Source of the DNA: Arcticimaribacter sp965659515 | GTDB taxonomy: Bacteria > Bacteroidota > Bacteroidia > Flavobacteriales > Flavobacteriaceae | DNA length: 64,000 nt | Assembly: GCA_965659515.1 (NCBI GenBank) | Contig: CBFHVC010000002.1 | Coordinates: forward strand, 1-64,000 | Direction of reading: 5' to 3' | Shown here: positions 16,823 to 24,447 of the stretch, one piece after another | Layout: the number at the start of each line of letters is the position of its first letter | Numbering within the stretch: position 1 is the first letter of the stretch | The notes under the pieces: generated by a model | What the model was told of the DNA's origin: nothing | What the model saw: the letters and a program-made list of their open reading frames with translations, nothing else | The model's database searches: none | Program-made: the position numbers and the translations under genes

Positions 16823-17908
16823 TTAAACGATAGAATCGCCGCCTTGCGCTTTAACGCTATTGCGTAAATCCTTAACACTTTGGTCCTCGCCTTTGGGGTA
16901 AATCAGCAAGACATCCTCTTCGTCAACCACAACAAAATTTTCCAAGCCTTTTAAGACAATCCTTTTTTCTTTGGCCGTGTAGACCATATTTCCTTGTGCA
17001 GTATCAACTATTAAATGGGCATTGACCGCTACATTTTCTTTTTCTTCCTGCATTAATTGATCGTATAGTGAGGTCCAGGTTCCAAGGTCGTTCCAATGGA
17101 AATTAGCTTTAATCATGCTAATGTTTTTGCTCTTTTCTAAAATCGCATAGTCAATGGAAATGTTTTCTGCCTTCTTGTATTCTTTGGCTAAAAAAGCAGC
17201 TTCTTCAGGAGTACCGAAGGTCGAAATTCCAGCTTCAAAAAGAGACAGCATCTTGGGCTGGAACAAACGAAAAGCAGCCAATAAAGTTTGGCTAGACCAC
17301 ACAAAAATTCCTGAATTCCAAAAGTAATTTCCATCTGCAATAAAGCTTTCTGCTTTTTCAAGTGTAGGCTTTTCAGTAAAGGTTTTAATGGAAGAAAACA
17401 CTTCTCCTTTATCGGCAACTTCTAGGTAACCATAGCCGGTGTGTGGAGCGCGCGGTGGTATTCCAAAAGTAAGCAATTCGGTATTCGCCCCAGCATAGGA
17501 CAAAGCAGTGCGCATATCGTTTTTAAAGGCAGCCAAATCGGCAATATAATGATCACTGGGCAATACCACCATCGCAGCCTTTGGGTTGCGTTGTTGAATC
17601 TTTAAACCCGCATACAATAAACAAGGGGCGGTATTGCGCATTTCTGGTTCACAAATAATTTGTGTTTCCGTAAGCTCAGGCAGTTGAGTTGCAACAATGC
17701 TTTTATAGCGCGCATTCGTTAGTATATAAATTTGATCTTTGGGGACAATTCCCTCCAGGCGATCATAGGTTTGTTGTAACATACTTCTTCCCTCTCCTGT
17801 TAGATCGAGAAATTGTTTTGGAAAAGAAGATCTACTGGCGGGCCAAAAACGGCTTCCAACCCCCCCTGCCATAATTAAGGCAAAATTATTGTCTGATTTA
17901 TTTAACAT
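16823..17908 (-). CDS. manC: Mannose-1-phosphate guanylyltransferase
   Basis: 361 residues, the single-domain form without the C-terminal isomerase of bifunctional enzymes. The nucleotidyltransferase signature AGGVGSRFWPASRSSFPKQ is near residue 15; FTEKP and NYFWNSGIFVW follow. It makes GDP-mannose from mannose-1-phosphate and GTP for glycan synthesis. Its start overlaps the end of the upstream sprT gene by 7 bases, so the two are probably co-translated. Confidence 0.94.
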   Translation of the reverse strand: MLNKSDNNFALIMAGGVGSRFWPASRSSFPKQFLDLTGEGRSMLQQTYDRLEGIVPKDQIYILTNARYKSIVATQLPELTETQIICEPEMRNTAPCLLYAGLKIQQRNPKAAMVVLPSDHYIADLAAFKNDMRTALSYAGANTELLTFGIPPRAPHTGYGYLEVADKGEVFSSIKTFTEKPTLEKAESFIADGNYFWNSGIFVWSSQTLLAAFRLFQPKMLSLFEAGISTFGTPEEAAFLAKEYKKAENISIDYAILEKSKNISMIKANFHWNDLGTWTSLYDQLMQEEKENVAVNAHLIVDTAQGNMVYTAKEKRIVLKGLENFVVVDEEDVLLIYPKGEDQSVKDLRNSVKAQGGDSIV

Positions 17909-18498
17909 TCTTCTATTAGATTTACCTCTGCATTGGGCTGAAAAAGATAGGTTTTTCCGGTTTTAACTTCATAACATTCAAAGCGCTTTCGTCTTTGAGC
18001 TCCCTTTTGAAAAACACGTCCATTGTCTAAACTAAAATAAATGCCTAAGGGAAGTTCAAAGATAGCTTTTTTATGGGTGGGTGGATCAAATACGCGCAAA
18101 GCAAGTCCTAGCTGTTGATCGGTATCGCTGCTCGCCTTGGGATTCTTTAAATGCTGTGCAAACACAGACAATAAAGGTTGGGGGAATATTTCCGTTTCTA
18201 AGAAAGGTAGACTCAGCAGCCGAAAGCAATTTTTCCATTCTTTCCCATGGGCTTGAATGCGAAAACCATGCTTTAAAAAAGCCACATGATGGGCTACTTC
18301 ATGCAATAAAGTAATTAAAAAACGATACGGATTTTCGTGTTCATTAAGACTGATGCGGACAAGCCCAGAAGGAAGTTGTCTAAAATCGCCATGCTTGGTT
18401 TTTCGTTTAGCAACAACTTTAATTTCAATAGGATAGTCACCTAAAAGCACCTTGATTTTCTCATGGGCAGCAACAGGCGTGAAATTGAATATTTGCAT
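17902..18498 (-). CDS. SprT-like zinc metalloprotease domain protein
   Basis: 198 residues. The zinc motif HEVAHH lies in LLHEVAHHVAFLKHG near residue 66, followed by HGKEWKN, which is the SprT layout. A C-terminal zinc-ribbon-like region is weak (FECYEVKTGKTYLF). SprT relatives include the eukaryotic SPRTN protease for DNA-protein crosslinks, but the bacterial function is not established. Middle gene of the leftward SDR-sprT-manC group, 12 bases after the SDR. Confidence 0.88.
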   Translation of the reverse strand: MQIFNFTPVAAHEKIKVLLGDYPIEIKVVAKRKTKHGDFRQLPSGLVRISLNEHENPYRFLITLLHEVAHHVAFLKHGFRIQAHGKEWKNCFRLLSLPFLETEIFPQPLLSVFAQHLKNPKASSDTDQQLGLALRVFDPPTHKKAIFELPLGIYFSLDNGRVFQKGAQRRKRFECYEVKTGKTYLFQPNAEVNLIEEC

Positions 18499-18510
18499 AA
18501 ACGCTTTTCT

Positions 18511-19179
18511 CTAAGGGGTACTAGAAGAAACTTGCAATGTTTTTCCATTGTAATATCGATGTCCCGTAAGACCAAAATCCAGCATATAATGGGCAAAATC
18601 CTTGGCTGAAATTGGCGCTTGTAAACCGGGAAAAGCAGCTTCAAGCATTTCGGTTTGCACAGCACCCAGGGCTAAAGCATTAAACTTTGGGCCTGTTGCT
18701 TTAAACTCTTCCGCCCAAAGCTCTGTTAAAGTAATCACTGCGGCTTTACTACTGGAATAAATCGACAAGCCAGGGAATTTAGCACTCCCTTGAATTCCAC
18801 CCATACTACTGATATTCAACACATGCCCTTCTGGGGAAATATTCGGCAAGAGTTGACGGGTCAATTCGGCTAAACCAAAAACATTGACTTTATAAATCTT
18901 TTCAAAAAGGGCAAAGTCACTTTCCCCAACGGCTGTATGGGTTAAAAGACCAGCATTGTTGATCAAGACGTCTATTGGCGTATGATTTAAGGAAGTGACA
19001 AAGCGGCCAATGGCTGCAGCATCGCTTAAATCTAAAGAATAGGCTTGAATCCCTTCAACTCCTGCTAAAGCCTCTATGGAGCGGGAAATCCCAATGACCT
19101 TATGCCCCTTTTGAGCGGCCAATAAAGCCGTTTGTAAACCAATGCCTTTTCCGGCTCCTGTAATTAAAATTGTTTTCAC
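18511..19179 (-). CDS. Short-chain dehydrogenase/reductase (SDR)
   Basis: 222 residues with the classical SDR motifs: the nucleotide-binding TGAGKGIGLQT at residues 7-17, NNAG around residue 75, the serine in NISSMGG and the catalytic YSSSK. An NAD(P)-dependent oxidoreductase of unknown substrate; classical SDR families reduce carbonyls. It is the first gene of a leftward group with sprT and manC. The upstream 200 bases contain no gene. Confidence 0.88.
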   Translation of the reverse strand: MKTILITGAGKGIGLQTALLAAQKGHKVIGISRSIEALAGVEGIQAYSLDLSDAAAIGRFVTSLNHTPIDVLINNAGLLTHTAVGESDFALFEKIYKVNVFGLAELTRQLLPNISPEGHVLNISSMGGIQGSAKFPGLSIYSSSKAAVITLTELWAEEFKATGPKFNALALGAVQTEMLEAAFPGLQAPISAKDFAHYMLDFGLTGHRYYNGKTLQVSSSTP

Positions 19180-19376
19180 GCTTTTTTTATAAAAATATAA
19201 ACTTTCTCGCGGACTACTTCAACTTTCAGGCAGTTATAATTCGCCTTTATCAGAAGAATGACCATTTATAACAATTAACAAACCAGCTATGCAATGATAC
19301 TCACCAGAAATAACCATCAAGCCCCCCTCAAATGGGCGACAACTGTATTTTTACCCTCTATCATTATAGCGATACT

Positions 19377-19763
19377 ATGCCTCTATTTTCCTTCTTTTTC
19401 TCACTGCTATTGTTTTATGTCACCAATACAAAGGAATTTAAACTATTAGGGGAATGGGAAGTGAAAAATGAATTCTTCTCTGCCCGCTATCAAATTAAAA
19501 CTTCACAAGGAAAATTAATCTTGAATACACTGTACTATAATGATGGGGTAAACATCGTTAAAACACCTAAAGAGGCGGCCAAACAACCCATTTTTCAATT
19601 AACGCAAAAAGGAAAAAAATTTGTCGATGCCATCTCTGGGGCAAGCACTACTGCAGCACACCATTTGATTTTAACCCAAAAAGAAAAAAACAGCCTCGAA
19701 GCAATGCACATTCGATTCAAAGACACGCTTCGAGAAATATGGACCCAAAAAAACACCCAATAA
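19377..19763 (+). CDS. Small secreted protein with an FMN-bind-like SGAS motif
   Basis: 128 residues from ATG 19377 (an upstream in-frame ATG at 19332 would add 15 polar residues before the signal sequence). MPLFSFFFSLLLFYV is a signal peptide. The mature part is predicted beta-rich (LLGEWEVKNEFF) and contains VDAISGASTTA around residues 83-93, which resembles the flavinylation motif of FMN_bind domains (D-x-x-S-G-A-T), with Ser instead of Thr at the flavin-linked position. I do not recognise the family. It is the first gene of the 19.4-23.1 kb operon, one base before the next ATG. Confidence 0.7.
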   Translation: MPLFSFFFSLLLFYVTNTKEFKLLGEWEVKNEFFSARYQIKTSQGKLILNTLYYNDGVNIVKTPKEAAKQPIFQLTQKGKKFVDAISGASTTAAHHLILTQKEKNSLEAMHIRFKDTLREIWTQKNTQ

Positions 19764-19764
19764 A

Positions 19765-20949
19765 ATGAAAAAAACGCTCTCCTTCCTACCTGTTTTACTC
19801 GCCGTTTTCTTATTGATCGCCTGTGAAAAAGAAGTGCGAAATATCGCCAACAATCCTGAAGGAACTACACCCACCCCTACGCCTACACCTACCCCTCCTT
19901 CAATTCCTGCTCCTGTTAATCCTGTTGACATTAACACAGCAGAAGGCTTGCGCCTGTTACAACAAATGCAGGGACAATGGCTGGGCGTGAATCGGGTAAA
20001 TGCAACAGATTATGATTTCTTTGTTTATGACTATCGCGCGATTTCTCCCGGGCAAGTGCACGGGAATTTTGACGGTGGCACCATGGGCAATATTTTGGCC
20101 TCTTTTTTTGTAACAGACTTTAAAAACACCCGTACAATCATGGCGAGAAATGGCGGGCTGTTGAACGGTATTTACCGAAGTAGTTATTTTGTTCTGGATA
20201 GCGTTAGCCATACCGCAGCTGAGGACTACTATCGTTTGGTTGATGCCGAAGGTGGAAAAGACCTCATGTCGATGGGCTTGCGGTTTGTCGGTGATAGCCT
20301 TTATTTTAATGCTTACACCTCTGGCTTAGGCCAGCGTATTCCCCGTCCTCACATGAGCTTTAGGGCCATTAATGCAAATGCAAGCCTCGCCCAAACTGCA
20401 GCAATGCGCTTTAATTACCCCCAAAATATCCCCGCAAAGGATTTCTCTAATGGCTTTAATCAAGAACACCTTTATCTTCCAGAGAATGCCCTAGCCAATC
20501 GAAAAACAGCCTCCTTTTTGGCACAAGACACCACCTTCCAAAAATCTGTTTTTGAACTGGCCGAAGAATCGCTTGACCCCTACCCTATTCTTGAACAACC
20601 CTATCTGGGTTATTTACAGTTGAACTTTGAAAGAAGTACTGCCATCAATAATTCTAATCTATGGGTTTTGCTTTCCGATGAACCCTTGACCGACAGCAAT
20701 GGGATTTTGGTTAGTGACATGGATGTGTATAATTCAATTTTAGCTTCTCCAGTAATTGTTGCAGAACAAAATCAATACCTAATGACCTACCTCCACCCAG
20801 GAGAATATCACCTCACTGTTATTGCAGATATTAATGGAGATGACGACATTTCTAATGGTGGCGACTTGGTTAGTCCTTCACGGCAGATTACCATTGATCC
20901 AGAGGGAGAACACGAAGTGACGATTGATAATATTAACGTACAAAACTAA
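19765..20949 (+). CDS. Lipoprotein with Thr-Pro linker, function unknown
   Basis: 394 residues. The signal peptide ends in a lipobox with Cys20 (VFLLIAC). A Thr-Pro repeat at residues 34-44 (TTPTPTPTPTP) is a flexible spacer coded by a short DNA repeat at about 19864-19896. The C-terminal half contains PGEYHLTVIADINGDDD followed by a glycine-rich turn, resembling a calcium-binding EF-hand-like loop within a beta domain seen in other Bacteroidota lipoproteins. Probably at the outer membrane. Located between the small secreted protein and the cytochrome-type lipoprotein; 5 bases separate it from the latter. Confidence 0.78.
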   Translation: MKKTLSFLPVLLAVFLLIACEKEVRNIANNPEGTTPTPTPTPTPPSIPAPVNPVDINTAEGLRLLQQMQGQWLGVNRVNATDYDFFVYDYRAISPGQVHGNFDGGTMGNILASFFVTDFKNTRTIMARNGGLLNGIYRSSYFVLDSVSHTAAEDYYRLVDAEGGKDLMSMGLRFVGDSLYFNAYTSGLGQRIPRPHMSFRAINANASLAQTAAMRFNYPQNIPAKDFSNGFNQEHLYLPENALANRKTASFLAQDTTFQKSVFELAEESLDPYPILEQPYLGYLQLNFERSTAINNSNLWVLLSDEPLTDSNGILVSDMDVYNSILASPVIVAEQNQYLMTYLHPGEYHLTVIADINGDDDISNGGDLVSPSRQITIDPEGEHEVTIDNINVQN

Positions 20950-20954
20950 ACCCG

Positions 20955-21320
20955 ATGAGAACAAAAAAACACCTTGGCCTGCTCTTTATGGCGGTCTTTG
21001 CCTTTAGCGCCTGTAGCAAGGCCGTTATAGAAGAAAACAATCCCACTCCAGAGCCTGTAAATCGAACGATTTATTACACGCCAGACGTCGCCAGTATTAT
21101 GACAAATAGCTGCATTACCTGCCACGCAGGACCTGCCGCAGATGCCGGACTGGATCTAACCTCTTTTGAAAGTGTGCGCTTTTCAGCACAACAAGGTAAC
21201 CTAATTCAACGCATGAACAATAGTAGCAGTCCCATGCCACCCCAGGGATTACTTTCTGCTGAAGTAAGACAAATTATAGACAAATGGAGAGCAGACGGCT
21301 ATTTAATCAACAGCAATTAA
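20955..21320 (+). CDS. c-type cytochrome domain lipoprotein
   Basis: 121 residues. A lipobox Cys20 (FAFSAC) anchors the protein, and a single haem c site CITCH lies at residues 53-57; MPPQG with Met94 is the likely distal ligand. The fold matches the short cytochrome c domain seen in Bacteroidota and planctomycete exported proteins (PDVASIMTNSCITCHAGP). It probably carries one haem in the periplasm or at the outer membrane. The stop is followed by the YceI ATG after 2 bases. Confidence 0.88.
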   Translation: MRTKKHLGLLFMAVFAFSACSKAVIEENNPTPEPVNRTIYYTPDVASIMTNSCITCHAGPAADAGLDLTSFESVRFSAQQGNLIQRMNNSSSPMPPQGLLSAEVRQIIDKWRADGYLINSN

Positions 21321-21322
21321 TC

Positions 21323-21859
21323 ATGAATAAAATACCGCTTATTGCCCTGCTAGCGCTGTGCTTTACGACAAATATTCAAGCGCAAAAATACTATACAAAA
21401 ACTGGAGAGACCAGCTTTCAAGCTTCTGTTGAGACATTTGAACCCGTTGAAGCGATAAACAAGAGTACAACCGCCATTTTTGATACAGAAAGTGGAAACA
21501 TTGCCGTGTTGGTATTCATCAATGCTTTCCACTTTAAAATTGCTTTAATGCAAGAGCATTTTAATGAAAATTATATGGACACTGAAAAATACCCCAAAGC
21601 CAGCTTTAAAGGACAAATTGACCCGATAGATTGGGAAAACAAAGAAGCAATTATGCTGAAGGGAACCCTGAAAATTAAAGGAGTAACTCAAACGGTCGCG
21701 GCACCAATTCGCCTAGAAAGACAAAAAGACAGTATTCTTCTTCAAGGCAGCTTTACAGTTAACCCGTCAGATTTTAATATTAAAATTCCCAAAATTGTTC
21801 GGGATAAAATAAGTCAAAAAACAAAAATAGAATTCCGCTATGCCATGGTCAAAAAATAA
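21323..21859 (+). CDS. YceI family protein
   Basis: 178 residues from ATG 21323; an upstream in-frame ATG at 21284 lies inside the cytochrome gene and is rejected because MNKIPLIALLALCFTTNIQA is a good signal peptide. The rest is the YceI lipocalin-like barrel (FDTESGNIAVLVF, EKYPKASFKGQI, LKGTLKIKGVTQ). Family members bind isoprenoids or other lipids in the periplasm. Overlaps the OB-fold gene by 20 bases. In context it may carry a quinone-like or lipid partner for the neighbouring cytochrome, which is inference. Confidence 0.92.
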   Translation: MNKIPLIALLALCFTTNIQAQKYYTKTGETSFQASVETFEPVEAINKSTTAIFDTESGNIAVLVFINAFHFKIALMQEHFNENYMDTEKYPKASFKGQIDPIDWENKEAIMLKGTLKIKGVTQTVAAPIRLERQKDSILLQGSFTVNPSDFNIKIPKIVRDKISQKTKIEFRYAMVKK

Positions 21860-22235
21860 CCTTAATCGGATTGCTTTACTCGTTTTTGTCCTCTTTACCT
21901 TAGGCGCATACATCAGCTATCAAATCGCTTATAAACCCCATGAATCCATTGAGGAAAAGAGTGTTGATTATACAGGAACGGCCGAAGACTTTATTGCAGA
22001 AGTCATTCAAAACGAATCGCTTTGGAGTAATAAAGTAGTGCAAATAACAGGAGAAATTACTGCGCAAAATGACATCAGCTTCACCCTGAACAAACAAATT
22101 TATTGTCAAAAAAAAGACCCTACAATTCAACCAAAACCCAACAGCCCAACAAAAATCTCCCTGAAAGGAAGATTTATCGGCTATGATTCACTGCTAGAGG
22201 AAATAAAACTTGACCAGTGTATTCTTTTAAACTAA
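21840..22235 (+). CDS. Membrane-anchored OB-fold protein (tRNA_anti-like)
   Basis: 131 residues. A transmembrane helix at about residues 10-27 (IALLVFVLFTLGAYISY) is followed by an exported domain with KVVQITGEITAQNDISFTL and ISLKGRFIGYDSL, which I recognise as the OB-fold tRNA_anti-like family of Bacteroidota lipoproteins. No lipobox here; a membrane anchor replaces it. Nucleic acid binding should not be assumed. Overlaps yceI and is 7 bases upstream of the DUF5777 gene. Confidence 0.8.
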   Translation: MPWSKNNLNRIALLVFVLFTLGAYISYQIAYKPHESIEEKSVDYTGTAEDFIAEVIQNESLWSNKVVQITGEITAQNDISFTLNKQIYCQKKDPTIQPKPNSPTKISLKGRFIGYDSLLEEIKLDQCILLN

Positions 22236-22242
22236 ATCCCGG

Positions 22243-23109
22243 ATGAAAAAAAAGACCCTCCCTTATTTATTGGTCAGCTGTTGTTTGCTGGCATCAGCCC
22301 TTTATAGCCAAGATGACTTGCTGAACGAATTAGAAGCAGAAACCATTGATGCTTCAACCGCTTTTAATACGCCCGCTTTTAAAGCAATGAAAATAGGCAA
22401 TCTTCAATCCACAAAAGTGGCCGAAAAAGAAGACCTCTTCCTTTATGTTTCTCATCGCTTTGGTAGCTTGAGCAATGGGATCTCTACTTTTTTTGGACTA
22501 GATGATGCCAACACCAAAATTCAATTGGTGTATGGGCTACTCGATGGGGTACAAATTGGTTTAAGCAGAGAATCTTTGAGAAGAACCTACGCGGGTTCTA
22601 TTAAATTAAAAATCCTAGAACAAAAAAGTGATCTCCCCCTTATCATTAGTGCATATAGCACCGTTAATCAACGCACAGACATCAATAAATCGCGCTTTCC
22701 AAAATTAAAAGCCGCCGATAAATTGAGTTTTGCTTCCCAATTACTGATCGCCTATAAGTTCTCGAATGCGTTTTCTTTTGAATTGGCCCCAACCTATGTA
22801 AGGCAAAATCTGGTCCTTGAACCTTTTCAAAAACACGATCAAATTGCCTTAGGCGGAGGAGGGAGAATAAAACTTTCCAAACGCGCTTCTTTAAACTTTG
22901 AATACGTCAAGAACTTTTCCAGAGCAGAACAATCTGTTTTTAACGACCCCTTTGCTGTGGGAATAGATATAGAAACAGGTGGGCATGTGTTTCAGTTGCT
23001 TTTTTCTAATGCTCAATCAACCAATGAACCTGGTTTTATTTCCAATGCAGAAGGCAGTTTAGACAACAGCAACATCTTCTTTGGTTTTAACATCGTTCGT
23101 GTCTTTTAA
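22243..23109 (+). CDS. DUF5777 family beta-barrel outer membrane protein
   Basis: 288 residues with a signal peptide (YLLVSCCLLASALYSQ) and alternating beta strands ending in an aromatic residue (IVRVF), consistent with an outer membrane barrel. The conserved start of DUF5777 is visible: TPAFKAMKIGNLQSTKV, then LYVSHRFGSLSNGI and VYGLLDGVQIGLSRES. The function of DUF5777 is not known. Last clear gene of the lipoprotein-cytochrome-YceI-OB operon, suggesting a common envelope role. Confidence 0.9.
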   Translation: MKKKTLPYLLVSCCLLASALYSQDDLLNELEAETIDASTAFNTPAFKAMKIGNLQSTKVAEKEDLFLYVSHRFGSLSNGISTFFGLDDANTKIQLVYGLLDGVQIGLSRESLRRTYAGSIKLKILEQKSDLPLIISAYSTVNQRTDINKSRFPKLKAADKLSFASQLLIAYKFSNAFSFELAPTYVRQNLVLEPFQKHDQIALGGGGRIKLSKRASLNFEYVKNFSRAEQSVFNDPFAVGIDIETGGHVFQLLFSNAQSTNEPGFISNAEGSLDNSNIFFGFNIVRVF

Positions 23110-23141
23110 TTTTATTTGAATAATTTATAAATACCCATTAA

Positions 23142-24083
23142 ATGAGAGCAATAATTTATAGCCTGGTGCTTTTATTTTTCATCATTGGAAGCCCGCACTA
23201 TCTCCTAGACCATATTGATTTTGTTACCCTAGATGAGCAATATGTGGAATACTTGTTTTACATCTTTAATGACCTGAGTATTCTCTATATCATCCTTCCC
23301 TTTTTTGCGGTAGAACTCATTCGCTATTTTCTTATTAAAAAACTGAATAAAGACGTTCTCTATGATTCAATGGCCAATGTATTTACCATTGCATTTTTTA
23401 GTGGAATTGAATATCTGTTGGGCATTCTTTTTGCCTTAAAACTCTACACCTTTGCATGGGAACACAGAATTCTAGCCGAATTACCCTTGAATTGGATTAC
23501 CATTGTTAGCTGTATTGTTTTGGCCGACTTTTTATACTATTGGGAACATCGGTTGATGCACCGCATCGGGGCGGGCTGGGCGACCCATACGGTTCACCAC
23601 AGCTCTCCACACTTCAATATGTCTGTGGCCTATCGCTTTGGGCCTTTAGACAGTGTGTTTCCATTGTTTTTCTCTGTCCCGGCGGTGCTTTTTGGCTTCA
23701 ACCCTTTTCTTTTATTTGCCGCAGAATTGTTCGTGCAAACCTTCCAAGCCATACTTCACACAGAAATAATTGGCAAGTTGCCCCGCCCAATAGAATACCT
23801 TTTTAATACACCTTCCCATCATCGTGTGCACCACGGTTCTAATCGTCAATATTGGGACATGAACTATGCCGGTATTTTTATTATTTGGGATAGAATATTC
23901 AAAACCTTTACACCTGAAGAAGAAAAGGTTATTTATGGGATTTCTGAACCAATCAATAGCACAAACCCGATAACGGTCTTTTTTCACGGGCTAACACGGC
24001 TATATAAAAAAATAAAAGGAACCAAAGGGATTAAAAACAAGTTTTTGGTTTTGTTTATGCCTCCAGATTGGCAAGCCAATTAG
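23142..24083 (+). CDS. Sterol desaturase/fatty acid hydroxylase family protein
   Basis: 313 residues with four to five membrane helices and the di-iron histidine boxes of the fatty acid hydroxylase superfamily: HRLMH (HxxxH), HTVHH and HRVHH (HxxHH). Family members hydroxylate or desaturate lipids, for example carotenoids or sphingoid bases; the substrate here is unknown. 32 bases after the DUF5777 gene, so it may belong to the same transcript. Alternative roles are alkylglycerol monooxygenase-like or carotenoid hydroxylase. Confidence 0.9.
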   Translation: MRAIIYSLVLLFFIIGSPHYLLDHIDFVTLDEQYVEYLFYIFNDLSILYIILPFFAVELIRYFLIKKLNKDVLYDSMANVFTIAFFSGIEYLLGILFALKLYTFAWEHRILAELPLNWITIVSCIVLADFLYYWEHRLMHRIGAGWATHTVHHSSPHFNMSVAYRFGPLDSVFPLFFSVPAVLFGFNPFLLFAAELFVQTFQAILHTEIIGKLPRPIEYLFNTPSHHRVHHGSNRQYWDMNYAGIFIIWDRIFKTFTPEEEKVIYGISEPINSTNPITVFFHGLTRLYKKIKGTKGIKNKFLVLFMPPDWQAN

Positions 24084-24120
24084 GCTAAATTTTCGAAGAT
24101 AAACGCATCAACCTTTTTAT

Positions 24121-24387
24121 ATGAGCGCAAAAAAAATATTCCTTATCGGTTTAATCTTTGGACTGTTTTCTAACTTTATTGGCCTTTACCTGGGCTTGCA
24201 GCTTAGCCCGCTTTTAGGGAGCTTATTGCTTTTCCCCTCCATTTTATTTGCCGCTTTTATTGAACAGCCTTATGGTCTATTTTCGCCCACCCAAAAAATT
24301 TTGGCTGTCTCTATTTCTGTGCTTTGCTGGGGTTTGATTTTTATTCTTTTTAAAAGAATAATATCCCCTTTGGGCAAAAGCAACTGA
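24121..24387 (+). CDS. Small membrane protein of unknown function
   Basis: 88 residues with three hydrophobic stretches (FLIGLIFGLFSNFIGLYLG, LLGSLLLFPSILFAAFI, ILAVSISVLCWGLIFILF). I do not recognise the family. It lies 37 bases after the hydroxylase on the same strand and converges with pdhC across a 60-base spacer without a visible strong hairpin. Confidence 0.6.
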   Translation: MSAKKIFLIGLIFGLFSNFIGLYLGLQLSPLLGSLLLFPSILFAAFIEQPYGLFSPTQKILAVSISVLCWGLIFILFKRIISPLGKSN

Positions 24388-24447
24388 AAACAAAGACAGC
24401 CAAAAAAGTAACTTTAAAGGTAGGCGTAAAAAGTATATTTCCTAGCC

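Noticed and set aside
19864..19896. Short tandem repeat (ACNCCT-like), considered as a regulatory or CRISPR-like repeat
   Set aside because: It encodes the Thr-Pro linker of a lipoprotein in frame, with no spacer structure.
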